NCBI RefSeq assembly: GCF_001750165.1
Contig: NZ_CP015411.1
Location: forward strand, 1,826,001-1,890,000
From: Pseudoalteromonas luteoviolacea
GTDB taxonomy: Bacteria; Pseudomonadota; Gammaproteobacteria; Enterobacterales; Alteromonadaceae
DNA: 64,000 nucleotides
Direction of reading: 5' to 3'
Position 1 is the first letter of the stretch; each line of letters opens with the position of its first letter. Below the pieces are notes generated by a model that saw only the letters and a program-made list of their open reading frames with translations, ran no database searches and was not told the DNA's origin. Position numbers and translations under genes: made by a program. Shown one piece after another: positions 53,599 through 62,221 of the stretch.

Positions 53599-54513
53599 AT
53601 GAACGTAGATTGGCAAGGGGTGTACCCCGCAGTGACTACACAGTTTAACGAAGACGAGACAATTAATTTTGAAACCACGAAATCGATGATCAATTCGCTT
53701 ATTGAGGATGGGGTGCATGGGATAATTGTGTTAGGTACTGTGGGTGAAAATTGCTCTTTACGTGCGGATGAAAAACGAAAAGTTTTACAAGCAGCTAAAG
53801 AGGTTGTCGCCGACAGGGTACCGTTACTTTCAGGCGTGGCGGAAACCACAACCTCACTGGCTGTGGAATTTGTTCAAGACGCAGAGGAAATTGGTGTTGA
53901 CGGATTTATGGTCCTACCGGGTATGGTCTATCGATCAACAGAGCGAGAAGCTGTTCATCATTACCAACAAGTAGCAAGGGCTACAGCATTGCCCATTATG
54001 ATTTATAACAACCCGATCACCTATGGTGTAGATGTTTCTATCGAAGGTATGAAGATATTGGCGCTGGAAGAAAATATTGTTTCCGTGAAAGAGGCAACAG
54101 AAGATACACGCCGGATCAGTGAGCTACGGTCAGCATTGGGTGAGCGCTTTGTCATTTTTGGTGGCGTTGATGACATCGCATTGGAAAGTTTGATGTTAGG
54201 TGCAACAGGTTGGATTTCTGGTCTGACGAACGTATTTCCTAGGGAGTCTGTGGCAATTTATAAACTGGCACAGCAAGGAAGGTACGAAGAAGCCACTGAG
54301 CTTTGGCGTTGGTTTTTACCTTTGCTGCGCCTAGATACTGTGCCTACTTTGGTGCAATGCATTAAATACGCTGAGCAGCTAGCGGGTCGCGGCAGTGAAA
54401 AAACGCGTTTGCCACGTCTACCCCTTACTCAAGACGAAAAAGCTTATGTGAGTCGTATATATGATGACGCGATCACTCACCGCATTGATCTTAAGAAATT
54501 TAAACTTGATTAA
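53599..54513 (+). CDS. 1-pyrroline-4-hydroxy-2-carboxylate deaminase
   Basis: 304 residues of the dihydrodipicolinate-synthase TIM-barrel family. 'LGTVGENCSL' is the substrate-carboxylate loop, Tyr136 lies in 'MIYNNP', and Lys164 in 'SVKEATEDTRR' is the Schiff-base lysine. The gene context (epimerase, oxidase, dehydrogenase) points to the deaminase that makes 2-oxoglutarate semialdehyde. The start is ATG 53599, with GAGG 8 bases upstream; an upstream ATG at 53539 would lie across the operator. The epimerase gene begins 11 bases after its stop. Confidence 0.9.
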   Translation: MNVDWQGVYPAVTTQFNEDETINFETTKSMINSLIEDGVHGIIVLGTVGENCSLRADEKRKVLQAAKEVVADRVPLLSGVAETTTSLAVEFVQDAEEIGVDGFMVLPGMVYRSTEREAVHHYQQVARATALPIMIYNNPITYGVDVSIEGMKILALEENIVSVKEATEDTRRISELRSALGERFVIFGGVDDIALESLMLGATGWISGLTNVFPRESVAIYKLAQQGRYEEATELWRWFLPLLRLDTVPTLVQCIKYAEQLAGRGSEKTRLPRLPLTQDEKAYVSRIYDDAITHRIDLKKFKLD

Positions 54514-54524
54514 GGGTTTCATAC

Positions 54525-55526
54525 ATGAACAGGGGGACATTTTTTTGTATTGATGGCCACACATGTGGCAACCCTGTGCGCCTTGTTACCAGTGGCCACC
54601 CCGCGCTTCGGGGGGCCACAATGGCTGACAAGCGACAGCACTTTTTAGCTGAGTTTGATTGGATACGCAAAGCCTTGATGTTTGAACCGCGAGGCCACGA
54701 TATGATGTCAGGTGCTTTTTTATATCCGCCATGCAGCGAAGACGGTGATATAAGCATCTTGTTTATTGAAACATCAGGATGCTTGCCTATGTGTGGGCAT
54801 GGCACAATTGGAGCGATCACTTTTGCACTTGAATTGGGTTTAATACACCCCCAAGAAACAGGCTTGGTGAAAATTGACACCCCAGCAGGGAGAGTGGATG
54901 CACAATATAAAATGCGTCAAGGCAAAGTTGAGTGGGTTCGACTTGTCAATGTGCCTGCATTTTTGGCACATACAAATGAGAGCATTCATATTGACACGCT
55001 CGGTGAATTAACCATTGATATTGCATATGGTGGAAATTTTTACATTATTGTTGAGCCTCAGGGAGATTTTAAAGGGATAGAGAGTACAGACGTCGACACG
55101 TTAATCAAAATGAGCCGCGAGGTACGAGATGCCGTAAATGCGACCATCGAGTGCATACACCCTGAATCAGCCGATGTACGCGGCGCAACTCATGTACTTT
55201 GGACTGGTAAACCACAAAACCTTGATTCTACCGCTGCCAATGCAGTGTTCTACGGTGACAAAGCCATTGATCGTTCACCCTGCGGTACTGGCACCAGTGC
55301 GCGTATGGCACAGCTCTTTACTAAGGGGCATCTAAATCAGCAGCAGGACTTTGTTCATGAAAGCTATATAGGTAGCCAGTTTATTGGCCGTGTGGAAGAA
55401 GTCTTAGAGATTTCGGGAAAGTTGGCAATTCGTCCTAGCATACAAGGTTGGGCCGTACGCACGGGTAAAAACTGCATAACGGTGGATGACGATGATCCTT
55501 ATGCGTTTGGTTTCCAAGTAATTTAG
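54525..55526 (+). CDS. 4-hydroxyproline 2-epimerase
   Basis: 333 residues, proline-racemase superfamily. Both catalytic Cys are present: C90 in 'GCLPMCGHGTIG' and C253 in 'DRSPCGTGTSA'. Two-Cys members with this 'HGTIG' and 'SPCGTG' set are proline racemases or hydroxyproline epimerases; the neighbours decide for 4-hydroxyproline. It converts trans-4-hydroxy-L-proline to cis-4-hydroxy-D-proline. Cytoplasmic. Second gene of the hydroxyproline operon, 38 bases before the dehydrogenase. Confidence 0.92.
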   Translation: MNRGTFFCIDGHTCGNPVRLVTSGHPALRGATMADKRQHFLAEFDWIRKALMFEPRGHDMMSGAFLYPPCSEDGDISILFIETSGCLPMCGHGTIGAITFALELGLIHPQETGLVKIDTPAGRVDAQYKMRQGKVEWVRLVNVPAFLAHTNESIHIDTLGELTIDIAYGGNFYIIVEPQGDFKGIESTDVDTLIKMSREVRDAVNATIECIHPESADVRGATHVLWTGKPQNLDSTAANAVFYGDKAIDRSPCGTGTSARMAQLFTKGHLNQQQDFVHESYIGSQFIGRVEEVLEISGKLAIRPSIQGWAVRTGKNCITVDDDDPYAFGFQVI

Positions 55527-55563
55527 CGATGCTTTTCAAACTTATCAATAATTGGGGTTAATA

Positions 55564-57063
55564 ATGACATTAAACGGACAGAGTTATATCGCAGGAGTTT
55601 GGCAACATAATCAGCATAGTGAGATCTTTAACGGCTTTTGTCCTGGTACCAATGAAAGCCTACCTTCGATTTTCTATGAAGCCACGTTGGAGCAAGTCAA
55701 CCAAGCAACAGCGTCAGCTGAACTTGCATTTAAAGCATATCGCCGAGTCTCTGAGCACCAAAGAGCACGCTTTTTAAACACCATCGCAGATGAGATAGCC
55801 GCCCTTGGAGATGTGCTTATTGAAACGACGATGTTAGAAACTAATTTACCGCGTCAGCGCCTAGAAGGGGAGCGATTGCGGAGCATTAATCAGCTTCGCG
55901 CTTTTGCTGACGTGTTGCTCCAAGAGCTTGAACCTTTGCAATTAAAGTGTGTTGATGACAGTGATGAAACCAGATTGCCGATAGCAAAGCCTAGAACGGC
56001 TTTAACCCATATTCCTATTGGTGTTGTTGCAGTATTCGGCGCATCAAATTTCCCATATGCATTTTCGACTCTAGGGGGAGATACTGCTGCGGCGCTGGCG
56101 GCTGGCTGTCCTGTGATAGTTAAAGCGCATCCAGCGCACCCTGCAACCAATGAATTGATGACCAAAGCCATTGATGGAGCCATTAAGCAGTGTGGGATAC
56201 CGAATGGGGTATTTTCTATGCTCCAAGGACGTCAACATCAGCTTTCTCATCAATTAGTGAGGGCGCCAAGTGTGAAAGCGGTTGGCTTTACAGGGTCGCT
56301 CTCGGCTGCAACTGCGCTGTTAAAAACTATAAATGATAGAAAAGAGCCCATTCCGTTATATGGAGAGCTTGGCAGTGTAAACCCGCAAATTGTTTTGAAA
56401 GGACAAGATGTTCCGCAAAAAGTAGCTTTGGCGAAGCAGCTTGTTAATTCAATGTCCATGGGCCATGGTCAGTTTTGTACGAGTCCTGGTGTATGGTTTG
56501 TGCCTGCTGAAGATATCGATTTTGAGAGCTCTGCGGTGAATGCGATTGAATCAGCCCCTTCTGATACATTGCTTACACCGGGTATTTTGCATGCATTTAT
56601 AAAGCGCACTGATGCTTTATTTAAGGATCCAAATACGACTTTATTGGCCAAAGGCAAACTCAGTAAGCAATACCATGCAGCTGTACAGCTTTACACATGC
56701 AGCGCTGATGACTTTGCGCAAAGTAAACAACTACAAGAAGAAGTATTTGGTCCGTGTGCTATTTTGGTTAAATATCAAGACGAAGCAGCGCTAATGCGTG
56801 CAATTTCAGCACTTGATGGTCAATTAACAGCGAGTGTTTATGGCAAAATTGACGATTTCCATATACAAGAGGAGTTAATTGAATCGCTGCAATACAAAGT
56901 GGGGCGTCTAATTTATAATCAAGCACCGACGGGTGTAGAAGTGTGTATGTCTATGAATCATGGAGGGCCTTTTCCGTCATCAACTGATGTAAAAAGTACA
57001 TCTGTTGGTACGAGGGCAATATTACGCTTTTTACGTCCACTATGTGTACAAGGTGATATCTAA
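55564..57063 (+). CDS. 2,5-dioxovalerate (2-oxoglutarate semialdehyde) dehydrogenase
   Basis: 499 residues, aldehyde dehydrogenase family. The cofactor site is 'PIGVVAVFGASNFPYAFS', the general base Glu is in 'LYGELGSVNPQ', and the nucleophile Cys in 'GHGQFCTSPG'. The 'FGASNFPYA' form is typical of the 2,5-dioxovalerate branch. It oxidises the semialdehyde from the deaminase to 2-oxoglutarate, completing hydroxyproline catabolism. ATG 55564 has GGGG upstream; TTG 55552 is an alternative. Third gene of the operon. A weak hairpin follows at 57075-57105. Confidence 0.9.
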   Translation: MTLNGQSYIAGVWQHNQHSEIFNGFCPGTNESLPSIFYEATLEQVNQATASAELAFKAYRRVSEHQRARFLNTIADEIAALGDVLIETTMLETNLPRQRLEGERLRSINQLRAFADVLLQELEPLQLKCVDDSDETRLPIAKPRTALTHIPIGVVAVFGASNFPYAFSTLGGDTAAALAAGCPVIVKAHPAHPATNELMTKAIDGAIKQCGIPNGVFSMLQGRQHQLSHQLVRAPSVKAVGFTGSLSAATALLKTINDRKEPIPLYGELGSVNPQIVLKGQDVPQKVALAKQLVNSMSMGHGQFCTSPGVWFVPAEDIDFESSAVNAIESAPSDTLLTPGILHAFIKRTDALFKDPNTTLLAKGKLSKQYHAAVQLYTCSADDFAQSKQLQEEVFGPCAILVKYQDEAALMRAISALDGQLTASVYGKIDDFHIQEELIESLQYKVGRLIYNQAPTGVEVCMSMNHGGPFPSSTDVKSTSVGTRAILRFLRPLCVQGDI

Positions 57064-57074
57064 CAACAGTCTTT

Positions 57075-57105
57075 TAGCCAAGCTTATCTATTAGAGGCTT
57101 GGCTA
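57075..57105 (+). terminator. Hairpin after the dehydrogenase gene
   Basis: Stem TAGCCAAGC / GCTTGGCTA with a 13-base loop, 12 bases after the stop. No U-run follows, so termination here may be partial, leaving some read-through into the GntR gene. Confidence 0.4.
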
Positions 57106-57196
57106 TCACGCTTAATACAAAGATAAAAGGTGGCCTGCGTGCATTTTAGATTTAGCTACGTATAATGTAAGTCACTGTAAATTTTTGATTAACCCC

Positions 57197-57862
57197 ATGG
57201 CGATTGTACATAAAACTAGAACTCAACTTGTTGCCGAAGCGATTAGAGATAAGATTTTAAGCGGAGAGATAAAGGCAGGGGAGCCTTTGCGTCAAGCAGC
57301 GCTAGCGGAAGAGCTCAATGTTAGCCGTATTCCCGTGCGTGAAGCTCTGTTGCAGTTAGAAGCAGAAGGATTAGTTAATTTTGAAGCCCATAAAGGAGCA
57401 ACAGTAACCAGTCTCAGTGCCGAGCAGATCGATGAGATATTTGATTTACGTGCTTTGCTGGAAGCAGAGCTGCTTAGGCATTCGGTGGTTCATCTAACCA
57501 ATCGCGACTTGCTTGAAGCTGAAGCTATTTTAGCCGATCTTGAAGATGCCATTGCCGCTGGAGACTCTCAACTTGCGACAGGTAAACTGAATTCGGAGTT
57601 TCACGATAAGCTTTATTCAAAGGCTGCTCGGCCTCAAACAAGAGAGCTGGTTGCGGTGTACAGCAAAAACTCTGAGCGTTATGTACGTATGCATATTCTG
57701 TTGGCTGGTGGCATTGATACTGCGCCAGAAGAGCATCGTAAGTTACTACAATTATGTAGAGATAAAGATATTGACGGCGCATGTGATTACCTAAAGCATC
57801 ATATTTTAAGTGCCAAAGGCGGCATAAAAGCGCTGCTTCTAAAACTCGAAGAAGATGCTTAA
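57197..57862 (+). CDS. GntR-family (FCD) regulator of hydroxyproline use
   Basis: 221 residues: winged helix (about 8-72; 'ILSGEIKAGEPLRQAALAEE', 'VSRIPVREALLQLEAEGLV') and an FCD ligand domain ('IDEIFDLRALLEAELLRHSV', 'FHDKLYSKA', 'EHRKLLQLCRDKDIDGA') with the metal-binding Asp and His positions of the family. It is the only regulator in the hydroxyproline locus and the palindrome at 53544 fits its class. It probably represses both divergent operons until hydroxyproline or an intermediate binds. ATG 57197 is preferred to TTG 57185; no clear ribosome site for either. Confidence 0.87.
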   Translation: MAIVHKTRTQLVAEAIRDKILSGEIKAGEPLRQAALAEELNVSRIPVREALLQLEAEGLVNFEAHKGATVTSLSAEQIDEIFDLRALLEAELLRHSVVHLTNRDLLEAEAILADLEDAIAAGDSQLATGKLNSEFHDKLYSKAARPQTRELVAVYSKNSERYVRMHILLAGGIDTAPEEHRKLLQLCRDKDIDGACDYLKHHILSAKGGIKALLLKLEEDA

Positions 57863-57871
57863 CTAATAGGC

Positions 57872-57907
57872 AAGCCATTTATCTCAGCTTGTTGAGTAAA
57901 ATGGCTT
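57872..57907. terminator. Bidirectional hairpin between convergent genes
   Basis: AAGCCATTT (57872-57880) pairs with AAATGGCTT (57899-57907), with an inner CTCA / TGAG stem. It sits between the convergent GntR and polyketide-synthase genes. Confidence 0.6.
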
Positions 57908-57942
57908 ATCTCCCATCTGTACCGTTCTTCTTTTTATCAATA

Positions 57943-58986
57943 TTATTGCCAAATACCAACACTCATTTCGGATGTAAACCCGGGCCCAAATGCAGCCAGT
58001 AAACTCGTTTCTCCTTTTGTAGCTTGTTCAAAGGTGCGTCGCAATACATCTATAACCGCGACGCTGGAAGTATTTCCAGTCTCAGCTAAGCAAGCGCGTG
58101 AGTGCTTCACTTTGTCAGGTTCGAGGTCTAAGCAACGCTCCAGTTCATCCAAAATTCGTCGGCCACCGGTGTGGAATATTGTATTGTCGACATCATTTGC
58201 ATTGACCTCGAGTTTGTCTTGGCAAAAGGACTGAAGGTAAGGGGCGACATGTGGAATGGAGTGCATTACATCTTTATCTAGTGAAAACTTGAAGCCTTTA
58301 TCTGTTAGTTGGTATTCGATGTATGGCATTGTGTCCTCAATGGTCACACTCTGATTGTGAGTCAATCTTAGCCCCGAAACCTGATCGTCTCCTCGCATCA
58401 CTACCGCAGCTGCGCCATCTGCAAATAGTGAGTTACTAATAAAGTCTTGTAGACGACCAGCCTCTTTGTGAAAGCACAGCGATGAGGTCTCAACACAGAC
58501 AATCAAAACATTTCGGTCTGGACGATGTTCACAGTATTCAAATGCACGCCCTATAGCCGACGCACCAGCCACACAGCCTAGTTGTGCAATTGGGATTTGC
58601 TTAGTGTCTGCTCTGAGTGATAGTCGATTAATAAGGTGCGCTGTTAACGAGGGCATCATGAATCCAGTGCATGAAGTAGCAATGACCATATCAATTTCGT
58701 CGACATTTAGTCTCGCATTGTGGATCGCTTCGCGCGCGACTTTTTCTGCCATTTCAATGGCGGCATCCTGATATACTTTAGCTCGTTGACCGAAGTCGCC
58801 CTGTTTAACCACGTCTGTTAAAGGCATGATTAGATGCCTTTTTTTAACCTCAGCATTTTGAATCATGTCAAAAGCACGTTTTTTGTATGGGCTATCCGGG
58901 TGACAGATCTCTATAACCGTCATTATGTCATCTGCATTAACTTCATAGTTTGGGTAATAAGTTGCAGGTTTACTTAAAGTTGTCAT
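57943..58986 (-). CDS. PhlD-like type III polyketide synthase
   Basis: 347 residues, chalcone-synthase fold. The catalytic triad is complete: Cys138 ('QLGCVAGAS'), His272 ('IFHTGGRR') and Asn305 ('ETGNTSSV'), with the 'AFGPGFTSEM' loop. Long stretches are near-identical to Pseudomonas PhlD, e.g. 'TSCTGFMMPSLTAHLIN' and 'PIAQLGCVAGA', where Cys138 is also the nucleophile. PhlD makes phloroglucinol from three malonyl-CoA. No phlACB-type acetyltransferase, regulator or exporter is adjacent, so the product here is uncertain. It begins a transcript of its own. Confidence 0.88.
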   Translation of the reverse strand: MTTLSKPATYYPNYEVNADDIMTVIEICHPDSPYKKRAFDMIQNAEVKKRHLIMPLTDVVKQGDFGQRAKVYQDAAIEMAEKVAREAIHNARLNVDEIDMVIATSCTGFMMPSLTAHLINRLSLRADTKQIPIAQLGCVAGASAIGRAFEYCEHRPDRNVLIVCVETSSLCFHKEAGRLQDFISNSLFADGAAAVVMRGDDQVSGLRLTHNQSVTIEDTMPYIEYQLTDKGFKFSLDKDVMHSIPHVAPYLQSFCQDKLEVNANDVDNTIFHTGGRRILDELERCLDLEPDKVKHSRACLAETGNTSSVAVIDVLRRTFEQATKGETSLLAAFGPGFTSEMSVGIWQ

Positions 58987-59481
58987 GATAATTCTCTCCT
59001 TAATTGAATGACTTAAAGCAAGACCTACAAGTTGTGTTTTTTATTTCACATTTTTTATAATAAATATTAACTATTGTATTTTTTTGAAATCAACTCATTG
59101 ATATTAATATATTTATACCCGTTGATTTTTTATGATCATGCGCAATGGCACTCGTATAAATTTTTCATTAAAACCATTGCGTATTTTGCATTTTTACTTG
59201 TTTGTAAAATCGGTTTTTCTTTGAAAAAGCAGTCATAGTAACATCACTTTACAACCTAAAACGCATCTTTACGCATCTTTTCTTATCTTTTCATTGTATA
59301 TATCATGTTGTTTTAAATAATATTTTATTGTTTTTATATTCAGGTTGTGGCTCTCTCGCAGGTGTTTTAACTGTTTTGGTTTTTTATTGCGCTTTTATTA
59401 ATTTTTCATTCATTTTAGCAGTTCTAATGTCTGAGCAAGCGCCATGGCAAGTCAAAACAATATCTATTTAGGAAAGTATCT
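58987..59481. other. Divergent intergenic region, very AT-rich
   Basis: 495 bases between the polyketide synthase and the TonB-dependent receptor, with long T runs and a short ACGCATCTTT tandem duplication near 59260-59280. It holds both promoters. I see no Fur box or gene. Confidence 0.35.
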
Positions 59482-62058
59482 ATGAGAAAAACCGCCATCA
59501 GTATTGCGATTGCAATGTCGACAGGAAGTGCAATAACCCCTGTGTTTGCAAATGATCAAGCCACACAAATTGAAAAAATAGAGGTGACAGGTTCTCGCAT
59601 AAAGCGATCTGATATGGAAACTGCTAGTCCTGTTACGTTCATTGGCGCTGATGCTATTCAAGCCAGTGGTGCAGTCACCATAGATGATGTACTACAGGAT
59701 ATCACCGCAGCAGCTGGCGCAATGACCAATCCTGGGGTTAATAATGGTTCAGGAGGAAATGCGAGTATTAATTTACGTGGCCTTGGCGCACAACGTACAT
59801 TGGTGTTAGTAAACGGTCGAAGAATGATTAATTCAGGCACTGGTGCTGCATCTACGGTGGATCTCAATACCATTCCTGTTGCCATGATAAAACATATCGA
59901 AGTGCTTAAAGATGGTGCTTCTGCGGTATATGGTACAGATGCCGTTGCTGGCGTAGTTAATATTATTTTGAAAGATGACTTTGAAGGTGCAGAACTTAAC
60001 GCGCAAACCGGTTTATCTGGAGAGGGAGATGCTGAGCAGCACAATATTGATTTGACTGTAGGCACCAGTTTCGACCGTGGCAATATGGTATTTGGCATTC
60101 AGTACATGGAAAGAGGTTCCGCCAGTCAAGCAGATAGAGACTTTTCATCCTGCCCAATTAGTGAAGTAGATGGTGGAAAATCACTGGCCTGTGGAGGCTC
60201 GACCATTACGCCGAATGGCCATTTGTACCTTGAGAATGGGAAAGAGCTCCAAGGGGATAAAGACGGCAACTATGCTGAATATAACCCTGAGACAGATCCG
60301 TACAACTACGCATCTGATAGCTACCTGTACACGCCGATGCAAAGGTTGAACTTAACGGGAACAGTTAATTATGAGTTGAGTGATAGCGCAACTTTGTTTA
60401 CCGAAGCGATGTACTCTAAGCGTTGGTCGGAACAACAAATGGCACCTCAACCGGTTTGGTTTGATTTTACTTACACAGAGTCGATGGGCGATGATCTCTT
60501 AGAGCATGGTGCAGAGTATGGCGACACGATTCACTACCGTCGTCGAATGTCTGATACTGGCACTCGTGACTTTTCACAAGTCGTTGATACAGTCAGGACA
60601 GTCGTTGGTGTCGAGGGATTTTTAAAGAATGATTGGAGTTGGGATGTTGCAGTCAATTTTGGTCGTAACGACTCAGTTGATCAGCTCTCTAACTTACACA
60701 ATATAGGGAGTTTGACCGAAGACATTGAACTTGGAAATTTCAATCCTCTTGATCAATCTGCATGGTCAGCCGAAAACATGACGGACTACTTATATACCGA
60801 GCAAAATACTGGAGGCAGCCAGATGCTGAACTTCAGTGCGTCACTGGCCGGTGAACTCATTGAATTGCCAGCAGGGTATTTGGGCTTTGCGACGGGGATT
60901 GAAAAAAGGACTGAAAAAGCGTGGTATACGCCAGATTCTCTGACATCTCAGGGGTTAGCTAACGACCCGAAAGTTGAGTCTACAAGTGGTTCATATGATG
61001 TGAATGAAGCGTTTGTTGAGTTTGCCATTCCTGTACTTGCAGATGTAGCTTTTGCACAAAATTTAGATTTAAGTGCTGCTGTGAGAGCGTTTGACTATTC
61101 GAGCTTTGGCAGTGACTCAACGTGGAAACTCGGTTTTACTTGGAAATTAAATGAGCAGTTGATGTTCAGAGGGGTTAAATCAACGGCATTTCGTGCTCCA
61201 ACGGTGGATGAATTATATGGTGGAAAATCGCCATCTTTTGAGCAGATATCTCATCCGTTACTAGACAACCAAGCTGAAGTTATCGTTGGTGGAAACGCAA
61301 ATCTAACCCCAGAAGAGGCTGATACGTTAACATTTGGCTTTGTGTATGAGCCGAGCTTTGTCGAAGGGCTATCTTTGACCGTTGATTATTATGATATTGC
61401 AATCACCAATGCCATTAGTGAAGTGAACAATCAATATATCATTGATAACTGTGTAAACAGCAGCGGCGACTTGATCAATCAAGATTCGGCTGTTTGCTCG
61501 TCAGCAAATGTTGAGATAGCGAATGGTAAGGCAACATTTAACAACCAATTACAAAATATTGGTGATGAAACGACGCAAGGTTATGACATCAATGTGGCTT
61601 ACAATTTTGATGCCGCGGGACTAGCTTGGCGAGCGGGATGGGATACCTCAATCTTAAAAGAAAGAACCATTACGATGGCTGGAGAAACGGTTGATTACAC
61701 GGGGCTTATCACGTCTGGTCTGGGTGGGTATGCCGACATAAAATCAAGTTTAAGTTTGGCAGTTAAAGCCGATGCGTGGAGTGCTAACTACAAAGTGCGA
61801 TATTTGTCTGGAATGGACAGCTTTAGTTGTTTGGAAGATCCAAGTAGCTGCTATGCGCCAAGTACACCGAGTGTCACTTACCACGATATTTCAGGTAGTT
61901 ACTTTGTCAGTGAGACCATCAAGTTGACTGGTGGCATTAACAACCTGTTCGACAAACAACCGCCATATTACTCAGGTAACAACGACTCAAACACGGACCC
62001 ATACACGTATGATACGTTGGGCAGATACGTCTATGCAGGTATGAATATTCAGTTCTAG
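59482..62058 (+). CDS. TonB-dependent outer-membrane receptor
   Basis: 858 residues: signal peptide (cleavage after VFA, about 23), 'EKIEVTGSRIKRSD' at the start of the plug, plug domain (about 45-165; 'NLRGLGAQRTLVLVNGRR', 'IEVLKDGASAVYGTDAVAGVVNI'), and a 22-strand barrel ending 'YVYAGMNIQF' with the terminal Phe needed for outer-membrane assembly. This Alteromonadales-type receptor class (with GSRIKRSD) often takes up peptides, sugars or other organic nutrients rather than iron. Substrate unknown. No transporter or regulator is in the same unit. A strong terminator follows. Confidence 0.9.
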   Translation: MRKTAISIAIAMSTGSAITPVFANDQATQIEKIEVTGSRIKRSDMETASPVTFIGADAIQASGAVTIDDVLQDITAAAGAMTNPGVNNGSGGNASINLRGLGAQRTLVLVNGRRMINSGTGAASTVDLNTIPVAMIKHIEVLKDGASAVYGTDAVAGVVNIILKDDFEGAELNAQTGLSGEGDAEQHNIDLTVGTSFDRGNMVFGIQYMERGSASQADRDFSSCPISEVDGGKSLACGGSTITPNGHLYLENGKELQGDKDGNYAEYNPETDPYNYASDSYLYTPMQRLNLTGTVNYELSDSATLFTEAMYSKRWSEQQMAPQPVWFDFTYTESMGDDLLEHGAEYGDTIHYRRRMSDTGTRDFSQVVDTVRTVVGVEGFLKNDWSWDVAVNFGRNDSVDQLSNLHNIGSLTEDIELGNFNPLDQSAWSAENMTDYLYTEQNTGGSQMLNFSASLAGELIELPAGYLGFATGIEKRTEKAWYTPDSLTSQGLANDPKVESTSGSYDVNEAFVEFAIPVLADVAFAQNLDLSAAVRAFDYSSFGSDSTWKLGFTWKLNEQLMFRGVKSTAFRAPTVDELYGGKSPSFEQISHPLLDNQAEVIVGGNANLTPEEADTLTFGFVYEPSFVEGLSLTVDYYDIAITNAISEVNNQYIIDNCVNSSGDLINQDSAVCSSANVEIANGKATFNNQLQNIGDETTQGYDINVAYNFDAAGLAWRAGWDTSILKERTITMAGETVDYTGLITSGLGGYADIKSSLSLAVKADAWSANYKVRYLSGMDSFSCLEDPSSCYAPSTPSVTYHDISGSYFVSETIKLTGGINNLFDKQPPYYSGNNDSNTDPYTYDTLGRYVYAGMNIQF

Positions 62059-62106
62059 TAGTTGATAGGTACTGTCTTCGTTTTTCACACTCTCCGTAGA
62101 GGGACC

Positions 62107-62137
62107 AAAGGGCCTGCGTAATCGCAGCCCTTTTTTT
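62107..62137 (+). terminator. Intrinsic terminator after the receptor gene
   Basis: AAAGGGC(C)TGCG pairs with CGCAGCCCTTT (one bulged C), loop TAAT, and a seven-T run at 62131-62137. Confidence 0.85.
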
Positions 62138-62221
62138 ATTTGTAAAAAATGGAAGCTAAATACGGCGTAGTTTCGTTTAACGTCTATATTGAGAGAAGAT
62201 AACAAAGCAATTGGAGCTAGG

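Noticed and set aside
59260..59290. ACGCATCTTT tandem duplication upstream of the TonB-dependent receptor
   Set aside because: Only two copies in a T-rich region; likely chance or simple slippage.
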